The notes beneath the pieces are model-generated. The model did no database searches. It was given only the letters and a program-made list of their open reading frames with translations, and had not been told where the DNA came from. The position numbers and the translations under genes were made by a program. Below are positions 23,101-36,100 of a DNA stretch of 64,000 bases, piece by piece. The DNA is from Paramacrobiotus metropolitanus (lineage: Eukaryota > Tardigrada > Eutardigrada > Parachela > Macrobiotidae): positions 124,001-188,000 of the forward strand of contig NW_026570318.1 in the NCBI RefSeq assembly GCF_019649055.1, given 5' to 3'. Each line of letters starts with the position of its first letter. Position 1 is the first letter of the stretch.

Positions 23101-24526
23101 ATGCTAGTCAGCTGTAATGGAATCAAAAATAAATTGAGCAGTTATCAGACAACAAGTAATCAGTAAACAGGGGCACCTGGGCCAACACTGATCATGCGCA
23201 GTCCAATCTGGATTCCCAAAATGCAGGCATCCCTCCACTATAGATGCATAAGTAATGCCACAAAAATTATCAGTTTTACAATTCTAATTTCGAAAACAAA
23301 CAAGAAGGCAAGAACCAAAAACAAAAAAAGATATAGAGCCCTATCATTTTATCGTTTAACCGTCTCCGTAAGCTCAAAGTATAGAGAAACGATCACGTGG
23401 TTTGGAATTTTGCTATTGGCGGTGGGCAGCCTCGATCTAACTCAAAATGCAGACCCGCCAATCAAGATCACAGAAACACGAAGTTTGTAAGTCGCTGGGC
23501 GTCGCTTAGACCCGTTACAAGGTACGCCCATGTTGGTAACGGTTTTCGTCGACGCCCACCGACAGACACCGAGCGAAAAGCGACTTACAACGAAGCCCAG
23601 CCAACTGAGACTTGGTACGCCTATTTCTCGCATCGATGTAAGTCGCAGATTCTCGATGTAAGTCCGCGTTTTAACTCTGCGCATCCTTTCTAATGTGTAC
23701 GATGTTATTATCTGGAGACGCCGTTCACAGGTGACACAGTGCTTTATGGTAAACATTATTCACTTTAGAAGCCATGTGTGAAGCAGATGCAAAATGCTGC
23801 ACAGCCAATAATCCGCTGCATAACACCACCCGGAAGATCTGTGTTGCATTGAATGAAGTCCGCTCGGATATTTGAGCTGACGAATGATTTGTACAACGGA
23901 AAACCGGAAACAAACTGATGGATGGGAATTGATGTTTCTTTTATACCTTTTTTTCTGCATTATTCATCCTACTCGATTTCAGTATTTTTATTCGGTTTAA
24001 CTGATTTGGTGTTTTTGGTAAATAAATTTCCTATTATTTATATTGCTATCGGGCTTAGTTATATTTCTATTGTTTCAATGATCTGGGTAATTTTAATATT
24101 TTTATCGAGTTTTTTGAAAATTATTTTACAATCTACTTTTAAATAATTGTTTTCTCACGATTTATTTTTAATTTATTAGACGTGGAAATTTTAATCAATA
24201 ACTAAATTAATAAATAAAGACAGTCAACAAATTCGCAGAGATTTTGACAACACCGCGGAAAAGGCAAACACGGAAATGGCACGGTTTTATTTGCGCACAA
24301 TCGTCATGCAGCGACACTGACCGAGAAACAGCAACAAATCGCGAGCAAAAGAAATGATCAAAGCTTAAAAAAGAAACAACAGCAAGCACACTTCAGGCGA
24401 CGATCATGCTGCAGCGGCGTTTAAAAAATCAAAAACAATTCCAGCACCACGTTAATTAATAGTTGAGGACGCCGAAGATGCGGCGAAAAGCGAGCGAGAT
24501 GCCGACGGATGTCGTTGAAAATGTGT
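20184..24526. other. intergenic desert, no gene seen
   Basis: The region is AT-rich throughout. No exon, RNA gene or complete transposon was recognised. Short tandem duplications occur at about 21,470–21,600. A GC-richer patch at 23,470–23,660 contains inverted copies of a 'gtaagtcgctgggc'-like word. Confidence 0.35.
21470..21650. repeat. imperfect tandem duplications
   Basis: A block of about 50 bp (cttaccataataat … gtttgttagaaaattacag) is followed by a second copy (cttgccataataat … gtttgttagggaattacag). Just downstream a ttcacgcatggca(t/g)cagttct motif occurs twice. Non-coding. Confidence 0.6.
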
Positions 24527-26890
24527 TCACTTGAAGCTGAGCAGTTCCACGTCGAAGACGAGGACGGAGTTGGGCGGGATGAGGCCCGGGTAGCCCTTGG
24601 CGCCGTACGCGTAGTCCGGTGAGCAGGTCAGCTTGGCGCGCTGCCCGACGCTCATCTGCGCCACTCCCTCATCCCAACCTACACCAACAACATCCGGCTA
24701 AATAAATGCGTCATTCACTGGAATATATTCCAGTGAATATATTTTCAACAAATATATTTTCAACAAATATATTGTCAAAAAATATATTTTCAACAAATAT
24801 AATTCAATAAATATATTTTGTACGTATAGATTTGCAGTATGTAAAAATAGAATAATTTCTCTCGCCAACCGGTACAAATTTTTCAATTGAACGTATTTTT
24901 GTGAGCGATGCTCGTCTCTCTAAATACTGCAAATAAAGCCCCACCACTACGAATAATGCAATAACGTAAAACAAATGTTGTACGTCTTTAGTATTTTCCA
25001 CTCGTATATATGCGATTCCGGATAACGTTTTTTAACAATATTCTGGTCTATTCTACAAACGGTGTGAATAGAAAAATGCTAAAATATTTCAAAGAAAACG
25101 CACGAATTTACAGACCACCGTAAGAAGATTCCAAGAACATTATAACTAACTGACAAAAAAAATCAAAAAACAAATAAATAACAGAAATCCTGGCACCAGA
25201 AACCTCAGCGCGTATTCAAATAAAATGCCTGGCTAATTAGAAAATCTCAACGAATAAATGGATTAAAACTCATATCACGACTAACTGTTGAGCAAACCCA
25301 AGGCAATAAACCAAGCACACATTCTACACCGTTGTTTTAAATTAGAAGATTTATTTCCACATGCAGTAAAACTGGGGTATAACATACAAAGGGGAAACAT
25401 GTACAAACGTTACCGAAGTACTCTACATTTTTATAAATAATTTCCGAGCTAATAATTTCAACAAATATTAAACCGGCAGCAAATATTAGGCAAGTACAAT
25501 TTTCCTTATGATATCCTTCATAATCCTCGCCATTTAACAACGGTATTTCCTTTAAGCAATGCAGTTCCAGCTTTTCCTGGTTATTTACACCAAATCCATG
25601 TCAGAATTGTTCAGCGTACCTTTGATGACTTCGCCTTGGCCCAGACGGAAGGTGAACGGCTGGCCGCGATCGCGCGACGAATCAAACTTCTTCCCGTCCG
25701 TCAACGTGCCTGCAAAGAAACAAGGATTTAATGTCATATTTAAAGAATTCCGGTCAAACGAATTAAACGTGAGCGCACATCGCGAATTTTTCTGACAAAT
25801 CCTTTCCAGTTAGGATGTACGTAAACAGAAACACTCACGATTCTATGAATGTTGAAGTAGGACGGGAACGTCATTTTAGGCTGGTCGAGTACGATTCTAA
25901 TCAGGAAATTCTTCGAGCATTAATAACGCAGCTATGTATACATGTACACCATTTGAATACACTGTGACAAGTATACGTACTAAAAAGACGCGGCCAAGTA
26001 CTTACATTCCTTACAATTTAGCAGTAAAACTGTAAAATTTTAAAAACACAATGGGGAACCACGAGTCAGTAACCCAAAGTTAGCGAAGGATTGAATTCCT
26101 GGACTATTAAAATTAATCACAATATTAATTCACAATAACAAATCATAAATCACAATAAATTTGAACGAAGTTTCCCTTAAAAATTCAATTAAAATAATTA
26201 AATAATACAAATTCCGTTTTTAAAGGAAAATTTATGTTAGAGGAAACCAGTTCAATTCACTAAAGAGTCAAAAGTAAATTAAATGAAATCTTAATTTTCA
26301 GGCTCAAAAAGAAATCCAAATTTTAATTCAAATAAACGTAAATAATTAAAATTACTCATCATAACTCATGGCAAAAATTTTGCCACAATTTTGCCGCAAA
26401 ATCGTAAATCGCGGAAAATTCAAAGGCAACAATGCCGCAACATTAACACGCGCTACAAAACTCCTACGTTTGCGATATACATATCTCAGGGAAATTTAAA
26501 TTTCAACGAAATAAAAAAAGCAAATTCGGAAGCGAAAAAATTTTGCAAGTGTCATCTGGAAAATTCAATATTAACGAGCGCAGGGTTCAACGAACCCATT
26601 CAAAACTCAGAACTGGCAACTTTTCTTCCAAATTTCCAAATAGGGTCTTCCGACTCTTACCTGTGTAATGCACGCTGACAGTTTGTCCCTTTTGAGGGAA
26701 ATTAGTGCCTGAAAATAAAGCAATTAGAATAATTAGATTCCATGAAAGAAAAACGCACTGCAGCAGCGTCACAGGATGACGTGGAGATTTCCACATAAAA
26801 ATCAGGTTTCACATCACAGCATGTTATAACATGCATCAATTTGGAAGACCCACCATCGCCGGGCTTGATCGTTTCCACCTGCACACCCAT
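24527..26890 (-). CDS. FKBP12-type peptidyl-prolyl isomerase, copy 1
   Basis: Four minus-strand exons, 26,854–26,890, 26,661–26,708, 25,620–25,709 and 24,527–24,678, encode 108 residues, the standard FKBP12 length. The order is [60 protein letters not shown] and [19 protein letters not shown], ending FDVELLSFK. The residues lining the FK506/rapamycin pocket in human FKBP12 are present: Tyr of VHYTG, FDSS, VIKGW, and the YAYG and PPNS loops. FKBP12 is a cytosolic prolyl isomerase that stabilises ryanodine receptors and type I TGF-beta receptors; that role comes from homology. The paralogue lies head to head at 27,443. All intron positions and phases are shared with it, so the pair arose by duplication of a spliced gene. 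Confidence 0.93.
24735..24822. repeat. AT-rich 15-bp minisatellite in FKBP intron 3
   Basis: About six imperfect copies of aaatatattttcaac lie in the last intron of FKBP copy 1. No other signal was seen. Confidence 0.75.
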
Positions 26891-27442
26891 GAAGACGCCG
26901 GGCAGATTACACACGATAAACAACAGACAAAATGTCCAGGGCCAACTGAAGAACCGTGAAGTAACGGCCGATGAAAACTGATGCATTCTGGAAAAGAATT
27001 TATTCGTCGCTTGATTCACTCTCGCTCTCGCTGTGGAGTTTATTAGTGCAGTGATGAGCCACAATTTACTTAATTTGGCCAAGGTGTCGGAGTCATCCAC
27101 CAGGTCAAGGACGACGTAATGGAATTCCAAAACACCGTAGCGGAAATTCCATTGCAGTACTTGGCGGAATTCCATTCCAATGCAGAGTATGACGCCGACA
27201 ACCGGAAATCCAGCCCCATTTCGAGTTGGAAGCACGGATGGTGACGCGATTCCGACTTCGCCGTGACTTCTTGGTTCTCGCTGGCTCACTCCGGCTGGAT
27301 GCGCGTGTCTGCAGAATAAATTTCCGATCTTTGTGGAAAATCCTTGCCGTGCGGCTTGTCTGTGTTTGTCCTCCCCATGCTCAGTAATTTCGCAAAAAAT
27401 TCCACGCTTATCACGCGCACATTTCGCTCCAGTGTGATTAGA
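26891..27442. promoter_or_regulatory. shared divergent promoter region of the FKBP pair
   Basis: The two FKBP start codons are 552 bp apart and point away from each other, so any promoter for either gene must lie here or in their 5' UTRs. The interval is moderately GC-rich and long frames are open on the minus strand, but they continue from the FKBP exon and lack features of their own. No TATA box is convincing. Confidence 0.45.
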
Positions 27443-29437
27443 ATGGGAGTTACGGTGGAGACAATCAAACCTGGCGATGGTAAGTCGAAGAAACTTTGCG
27501 ACTTGACTGTGCGAAATTAGTTATTAGTGCTTGTTAGAACAGGCCGCGATTTTGTGAACTGCCTGTTAATTCGGCCTAAAATAATGCGACCCGGATTTTT
27601 TACTTTTTTGGATGCGGGAAATGTGTGTCTACCTTTCTAAAATTTTTATTTTCACAGAGGCCACTTTCCCGAAGAAGGGACAGACCGTGAGCGTTCATTA
27701 CACAGGTGAGGAATTTCGCATCCCGTAAAACATGGCGCATCTGGTAGAATGTCTGTGATCCGTACGGTATTGCACACCATAATACGGGAGGCCGTCCGCA
27801 GTCGCCGTATTATTTTTCCATATTTTTCCATGTTTATCACTTTTATGTATTTGCTTTCTCGCCTTTCTGCTTCGCTGGAATAATTGGCCTTCCCGGTGTA
27901 TCGATCGATAAAATAGCGGTGTTATGATTTTCTCTTAATCTGTAGGCACACTGCAGGACGGGACGAAATTTGATTCCTCGCGCGATCGTGGGAAGCCGTT
28001 CTCCTTCAAGCTGGGAGCCGGGGAAGTCATCAAAGGTTCGTGCTGCTAATAATTACTTAATCAGCCCGGATGAATAGCGCGGCCTTTCCGCCTGATTACT
28101 CTGTTTTATTCAACTGTATAATTATTCCAATTTTCTCCGAAGCCGTAGATCTGCCTCGCGGTATGCCATCATTCCGGCATTATTTTCTAGAATTTTCTGC
28201 ACAGTAGTTAATCTTTTCTGATTTAAAATTGATTAAGTCATTACACAGGAGCTGCTGAAATATTTAGTTTTTTTTGTTATTTTTCCGAGACTGTTTTCCG
28301 TGTCCGACACCGACTGGTACGGTTCACAACGAAGTCATTGTTAAAGGGTTTATGAAAAGTTGATACATGGAGGCATAAATACGAAAAATAATAAATTTGT
28401 AAAATTTATTTGTAAAATAGTAATTTGTAAAATAGTAAGTTGCAGCAATATTAAAAAAAATTAATAGTACGAAAAATTATTGCTGCAATACTCCGTTTGC
28501 CAGCGTTTATTAACTGTGGCATTAAATAATATAATTATGCATAAGTGTTTTCAAAAATTATCGGATTTTTTGCAAAAACTACTGAAACGGTATTCGTACA
28601 GACGGCATACAGTGTATACTATCCGGGAAGTTTGGGAGAGAATGCTGCATCTAGCTGTGTTGTTTTACCATTTCTGACTGAAATTATTAACAGTAAGTAA
28701 TTTTCGTAATTGTAAAGCGTAGGAATATCATCGGCACATCAGGAATTTTGCGAGCTGTTTAGCCACATATGGAGATTAAAATAAAAAAGGAAAATCATAG
28801 AGTAGCCGAAACTGAGTAATAAAATAAACAGACTAAAATGCAATTTAATAAAGTAAAAATAGATAAATGTATTTTGTAAATTGATTGACAATATGAGTAT
28901 AAATTAAAAATGAAATTAAATGAAAAATATTGAATGGCCGAAAACTTAAAAAAGACGAATGAAATTAAAAAAAAAACGAAATAAAAATTTCGGTAGGAAT
29001 CGCTGGTCTTTTCATAGCTTGTACAGTGTTGCTAAAAATGGAATACCCGAAACTGAGTGTCAAATAAACTAAAATAAACATTATTAAAGTAGAAATAGAT
29101 AGATAGATACATGTAAATCTAATTGATTGATTAACAAGATGGAGTATAAATTTAAAAAAAGAAATTAATATGAAAATTATAGAATGATCGAAGCTTAAAA
29201 AAGATGAACGAAATTTAAATAAAATGGAATAAAAATTTTGATGGCTTTTCACAACGTGTACAGTGTTGCTGTGTGTGTCCGGTAGGTTGGGATGAAGGTG
29301 TGGCGCAGATGAGCATCGGGCAGCGCGCCAAGCTGACCTGCTCGCCAGACTACGCGTACGGGAAGAAGGGCCATCCGGGCGTCATTCCACCCAACTCCAC
29401 CCTCATCTTCGACGTGGAACTGCTCAGCATGAAGTGA
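27443..29437 (+). CDS. FKBP12-type peptidyl-prolyl isomerase, copy 2
   Basis: Exons 27,443–27,479, 27,658–27,705, 27,946–28,035 and 29,286–29,437 encode 108 residues. The protein reads [57 protein letters not shown] and [17 protein letters not shown], ending FDVELLSMK. All pocket residues expected from human FKBP12 are kept. Exons 2, 3 and 4 are exactly the same length as in copy 1 (48, 90 and 152 bases) and all phases agree. The last intron is 1250 bp and contains an internal tandem duplication. The divergent arrangement suggests co-expression with copy 1. Differences are concentrated near the N-terminus and in the loop after AYG. Confidence 0.93.
28797..29275. repeat. ~240-bp tandem duplication inside FKBP intron 3
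   Basis: Two AT-rich copies (about 28,797–29,035 and 29,036–29,275) share the same order of landmarks: ccgaaactgagt, attgattga, gagtataaatt, cttaaaaaaga, and ttgtacagtgttgct at the end. Divergence is considerable. The second copy runs almost to the acceptor of the last exon, so splice-site-proximal sequence is duplicated. Confidence 0.65.
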
Positions 29438-30190
29438 AAACCCTGCCGACAGGCCCCGTTCTCTCTCAGCGACAAGACAAACACCCTCAACTCTAACTTA
29501 TCCGCTGCAAAATGGCTGTACCAATACACTGCTTTATAAACACGGGCTAATTCCGCTTTTTTTGACCATTTTACCCTGTTAGCTGGTTGCTTTCGGCACC
29601 TGCAGTATGTGTGCGTGACACCGGAGAGGCGAAACAAACAGATTAAAATTGTGCGGGATGGTGTTTGTATTGCGGCGATCGATGGTGTTGATTTATGCGA
29701 CAGTTGCGGCACACACGCCAGGTAATTGTAGCCTGTTCAGAGGTCTAATGACGAGGGAGAGTGCGCGTTTGGCGAACGTGCTGGGGTGAAAAGGTTTAGA
29801 CAATGCGCGAGTGCGGTCGGTGCAGTGTTTAGGAGAACACTTGGCGGGATTTTCACGGGTTTAGGCAAATGTGCAATTACGGTGCACGGGCAACTTGATG
29901 GCTGGAAGATGTTGCGCGGGTGACACTTGTCGTTGCAGTACGATGCTTAGCGATGCAGAATTTCGATTCTGTAGTAACGTTCTCAAACACCAATGCATTT
30001 TATTCAAAATCTACGGAATATCGACGTTTCGTCATGTGATTATTATTCTCCTGCCAACTGCATTAAAAACTTTTGAAATTTGTCGAACGCAAGCAGTTCC
30101 ACTGGATATTTACTTATTTATTCTGGATGAAAATTTCTTTTCTTGATTGTACGAGAATTAATTTTTTGATTGTTAGTTAACCCTCAACAA
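29438..30190. other. intergenic between FKBP and guanylate cyclase genes
   Basis: No gene is supported. A 120-codon minus frame at 29,350–29,712 overlaps the FKBP exon and has no domain. The 5' UTR of the first cyclase gene lies at the right end; a possible acceptor (ttgttag) occurs 17 bases before its ATG, so the UTR may be spliced. Confidence 0.35.
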
Positions 30191-33100
30191 ATGCACAAAG
30201 TGTTGGTCCGCTTTTTGGTGCTCCTCGGTCTGCAGATATTTTCTACTTCATGTGCTACGACACGTTTCGTGGCGAAGACGCTGGTAACGCGCTCCACCGC
30301 CGTCCAGTTAGCCAGCAGTTCTTCCCGACCCGCGATAATAAACCTGACACGTTCAACCGCCGCTGTAACTACCGATGCCACCCGACCCACCACGATGAAC
30401 CTGACCCGTGCTGTCAACGCGACGACCACCCCTACCCCGGACCCCGTCACCACGACGGTGTACTCCACGACCTACCCCACGACGTACCCCACCGATCCAC
30501 CGCGGATCAATCCTAAGGATAAGACGATCCGGTTGTGCGTCATGGTGGAGAAGGATCCATCGTTGTACTATGATTATTCGCGCGCCGCAGCGGCCATCGA
30601 TATGGGCATCGAGTGGGCCAATCAGAAGATGCTGACCGACGGACGCCAGATTGTCAAGCTGTTCATTGATGTCGGCGGGTCGTGTGTCTTCAAGAATGAT
30701 GCCGTAATTTTTCAGGTACCTAGAAAAAGAAATGCCGTACATATACTCTGCACTCCAAAATACTCCTCGTACGAATAAAAAAGCCTTCTACGGTGCGTGT
30801 GAGTAAACGTACTTACTTGTACAGTGCTGTACATCCAGTCTGTACATAAATATAAACTGCAGTAACAGTTTTCCTGAGTAGCGCTTATTTCAGTTTTGGA
30901 GGCTGCTTGCGATCGTTTATACAAGTCGTTTGTCCATGCAGTAAAGTATTAAGTACTATTTTTAAAAGGTAATTTTTAATGTACATTCCGTCGTCCTCGC
31001 AACGCAAGCGATATCTACAAAGTAATTAACCGGACATGTGACTTTACAACGTATCCAGCACGGAGTGTCGGTAATTAGCGAAGAAACTGTATCGGTTACC
31101 CCGTTACTTGCATAAACTGATCCTACGTCATACGTGGTTTACTGTTTATGATACCGATATACGCATTTGCATTTGACTTATTAATGCTTTTACTGCTTGG
31201 GACGTGCACTACGTACTTGCACAGCAAAACGCCTTTTTTTGCCGGTGTTGTTTTTACTTACCGCAAATCAGTAGACGACGTCTGGCGATAGGCATTGCGG
31301 TTGCGCGACCAAGGCATCGTGTGCCACGCCTTCCTCGGTCCCGGGTGCGGGTACAACGCCGACGCCCTGTACAACCTGATAGAATACACCCAGACCCCGA
31401 TCCTCGGATGTCCGGCCGCCGGTTCCACCCTGCTGGCCGACCGTTCCGATTATCCACTGCTGACCCGCGTCAGCTTCTCCCATCGGGACGCGGTGAACTT
31501 TATGCTACGTTTCTGCGCCGCTAACGACTACACGCACGTGGTGGTGATTGTCGACGTGACCACGACGTTCTACCAGCAGCTGGGCACGGTGTTCCAGAGT
31601 GAACTGAAACGGCGCCGGGAATTGACGGGATTCTCCATGCGGTTTATTAAGAATGATAAAGCCAACCGGACGGATTTCGAGAAGATTCTGAGGGATGTCA
31701 ATACAACCGCCCGAAGTTGGTATTGTTGATTGATACGTGCCTGTCAAAATAATGTTTGTATTGATTATTTCAATGTGTATTAAATCAGCGTTTATTCGTA
31801 TTAAATTACTGCATAAGTGCTTATACGAGTGCTGTTTGTATATACAAAGTATATTAACTGCTCGTACATAATAAGTGCTGTTTGTATTTGCAGTTTATAT
31901 TGTTTGCGCCAATGCGTCGGTATTCCGCTTAATAACGGTACATTTTATTAATTTGCACGGTACAGTCGTCCAATACTATATTACGGAATCTGTGTATTTT
32001 TGTGTTGTAGGTTGCTGCTAATAATTTGGCTATGACCGATGGAAATTATGTATAATTGCGAAACATTTCCGAAAAGAACAGTTACTACATGTTAATTGAA
32101 TTTTTTATGCGGATTTATGTTAATTTTTTTATAGGTTTATGTGGGGATTGAGTTGTTTACCAGTAATCGCTGGGGTGTGTTTACGTGGCGGATGGACGAC
32201 GGTCTTGACAGGGTGAATAATTACTGATCATACGTATACTAAATAATTTTAATATAGCCAAGTAAATTACTATACGAATCATTTTTCATGCTTTCGAAGT
32301 AGCGGTAGTTTTTTGTAACGTGAAATTAATAGGCGGCCAAACGTTCCTTCGACTCAGTGCTGTTTGTCTCGCTGAACCTGCCCCGCACCAGCTACTATGA
32401 TACGTGGTCGGCGGAAGTGAAGCAGCGCGCCCGTATCGATTATAACTACACCTTCGCAGCTTTTGAAGAAGTAAACGTCATTAACCTAACTTTAAACTCG
32501 TTCGGGGCACAATCAACGGGAAATGCCTTAACTGCAGGTGGACCCGGTAGTGGTGACCTTTTTCGACGCTGTCCTGGTATACGCCACGGCCGTCGAGCGC
32601 ATCCTGACCAATCCCGACGGGAACAACAACATCCTGGACGGCCAGCTGGTCTCCGCGTATCTGCGCAATATGAGCATGGAGAGCCCGGTCTCCGGGACGG
32701 TGTATATTGATAACAGCGGCGATCGGGTCAATGATTTCCTCTTGAAGACCATCGACACTACCGGTCGCATCGTGGTACGCAGTTGCGGCGTTTAGTGATC
32801 GCGGCTGGTTAGTGACCGTGCTTGGCGGATGTTGTACAGGTGGTGTACACGTTCCGCACGCTTACCGGCACGCTGACGCAGATCGGCTCGGCCATGTGGC
32901 CCACGCCGGACGGGAATCTGCCTCCGGATTCGCCGCCGTGTGGATTCACGGGGGATGCTGTCGCTTGTCAACCTCCGGGTAAGGCGAAAGACACCAGTCA
33001 GCACGGAATTAACGCTATACACTCTAGGATAGTAGATAGTGTTCCCTTTCCGCTAGTACTATCTCTTAAAGCGCAGCTAATAATTCTGTGTTGCATACGA

Positions 33101-36100
33101 AACTCACGCATGGGCCAGTGCGACACATGTGATGAAAAACCGTTTTCTGTGTGTTGAATCAAAGAATCGGTTTTATTGCATGATGAAAATGGGCGCCGGT
33201 TTTGCCTTGTTTTATGTAGCTGATCTTTTGGCTTGACGGTATAGGCGAAAACGCAGCACTGTTCTAAGTTGTAGTAACGACCAATGAAACAGTGTATGCA
33301 ACTTGCAAAATGCGTTCGCTTAAACAACCGTTTTGATCCTTAGCTTTACATTGAGGTTACTTACACGGTACAATTCCCGATCAGGATAGCATTGAGGAAG
33401 TGTTTCTGTCATAAATGTTTTCTAGTACGAAGTTTGTACTTACACGGTTACACCCACAATCGGCCTCATAGTGTCGGCTCGCTTGTGAGAGGATTCTGAG
33501 AAGTGTGAGCACTTTGTCCCGCACTAATTGTTTAAAATGCTGTTGCTTTAACTGTAGCGCGTATGTCCACGGCGACGTTGGCCGTCGCCGTGGTGATTCC
33601 CTTGGTGGCCGCGGGAATTACCTGCGTGGTAATCGGTTGCTGTATTTCGCGGTACGTATTCTTGTGCAGTAGCCATGTTGGTGATCGTTACGCAGACCAA
33701 ATTTTATGGGTCTGTACGTGTAATAGCTGGCTGCGGAACCAAGCACTGGATCCCAATTGGTGGCGCGTGCCGCATGCGGAACTGGAGATCACTGGCGGGA
33801 ATATGAACAAGAGCAGTCAAGGCAGCCGCTTAGGCAATCGCAAAACAGTGGTATATCTCGGCGATTTTGAAGCGTGGTTAGGACTAATGCGCTTCATAAT
33901 CGGTATTCGCAGGCGGATGACACCGGTTCGCAAGTAACACGTCAGACGGACGGCACGGCGAACTCCACCGGGATCAGCGGGATGGTGGGTCGCACGGCCA
34001 CCCTAAAGGGCAACCTCATCAGCGTAACCGATGTCACCGATAAAAAGCGCAAACCGAACAGCATCCTCATCCGCGAGATGAACGCGGTAAGACGTTTACT
34101 TTATCTAAAATCTTGGACCATTTATTTCTTTATGGGTTTATTAACTTTATTTAATTACTTCCAGGTGCGCATCACCACTCATCAGAATCTCCAGCGTTTG
34201 CTCGGCGTCTCGGTGGATGAGGATGGGTTCATTGTGTTCATCCTGGGTGAAGTGTGCCAGAAAGGTTCCTTGACGGATTTGCTAGAGAAGGACTCGTTGA
34301 AACTGGATTGGTCCTTCAAGAACTCCCTCATCAAGGACATCGTTATGGTAATATAATGTGGATAAATCGATCCTTCGGTGCTGTGCGCACTGGAAACACT
34401 TTCGTTATAGGATTTTGCGATAAGAAACACTAGGTGCAGTTTTACCATACAATCGTTGTGGATGATATCGTAGTGCAAGGGCCTGCAGTCTGCAGATCAG
34501 AAGTGCCGGTAACTGCGAAACAGCATTTCGCAAAATTTGAAAATTAGCATTGTCTGTATTTAAAATCAAACGTTTGAAATTTTTTACTTTTTTTTGCAAT
34601 CGCAAAACGAAAGTTTCGCACACATTTGCTACAATAATAACACCAAAGCCCCGCTTTCCCGTTCCGTCGTGAAGCGTTTCCTTTGCTAAGGCTTGCTAAT
34701 TTACGACGATTCAGTTCAGGCCTTTTTACCCTTCTTTCTCGCAGATACGAAATCCATTTTTTTGCTAACCGGCTGTGTTTATTAAGGGGATGACGTATTT
34801 GCACAATTCCGTTATTGAATCACATGGAAATCTCTCGTCGCATACGTGTTTGGTGGACAGCCGGTTTATGCTAAAGGTCAGACTCGGTTGACACGTCTGG
34901 TGGAATTTAATTAAACAATTTTCTTTGGGAATTCACGTTAGGTATCTGATTATGGATTAACCATGTTCCGCGACCCGAAGGATTTACTACCGCCCACGGA
35001 GGATCAGGATGAAGAGCGGCGGAATTTTGCGGATTTATTGTGGCGTGCACCGGAGTACTTGCGGCAGGCCATGCCGGTGAAAGGATCGCAGAAAGGGGAC
35101 GTGTACAGTTTCGGGATTATACTGCAACAGATTATTCTGCGCTCGTCGCCCTTCGATGTTCCCGGTGATACGAAAGCGTATCAGACCGCCAAAGACCTTG
35201 TTATGCAGGTAAAAATAAAAATTTAAAATTCCAAGAAAAATCATTTACGGAAGTGACTTATTAGAATACTAACAAAAATAAAATAAATATATAAATACCA
35301 AGAGAATAGCAAATTACTGCGATAAAACTAACTGCCAAAAAATATAATGTTATTATAAAAATATTGATTAGAATCTGCAGTTATCCTAATAAAATGAAAG
35401 AATCTGGGATAAAAATAATTCGACAAAACCAGTAATTAAACCACTGATAAAAAACTAGCTAGCCGAATGATATAAAAGAATTTTCGGGAGTAAAGAGCTG
35501 TCAAATTTAAAAAAAAGATTTGAAACAAATTATTGTTTAGTATTTTAAAAAAATTCTAAGCAATAATTAATGTTTGAGTTATTTAATTTGAAGAGAGTGT
35601 CACTTATTGCAGATTAAGCAAGGTAGTCAGCCACCGTTTCGACCCGCCGTCCCGGTGTCCGCATGCTCCAGTGAACTGTACCACTTGATGGAGTTTTGCT
35701 GGGAAGAATATCCCATCGAACGGCCCACATTCGTCAAAATTAAAGAGAGCCTGAAAAAGGTCATCGGCAACTCGGGCGATAATATCATCGATCACCTGCT
35801 GAACCGCATGGAACAGTACGCCAGCGATCTCGAACAGCAGGTCGAGGAGAAAACGGCGCAGTTCACGGAAGAAAAACGCCGGGCGGAGGAACTACTTGGC
35901 CAACTGTTGCCCAAGTAAGACTAAGAACCAATGAATTATTGAATTAAACCGAACGTTTGAGTTGAAATAACCGCAGAGGTGCACTCGCTTATTGGAGACC
36001 ATGTATGAAAGAAGTGCAAAACATTTGTTTGTTTTATACGTTTCAGTTTAGGTAGAAAACATTGTCTGTAAGCCTTAATTAGGATTTAGAATGTTTACGG

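Noticed and set aside
29350-29712. 120-codon minus-strand frame overlapping the last FKBP exon
   Set aside because: Antisense shadow of the FKBP exon and its 3' UTR; no domain.
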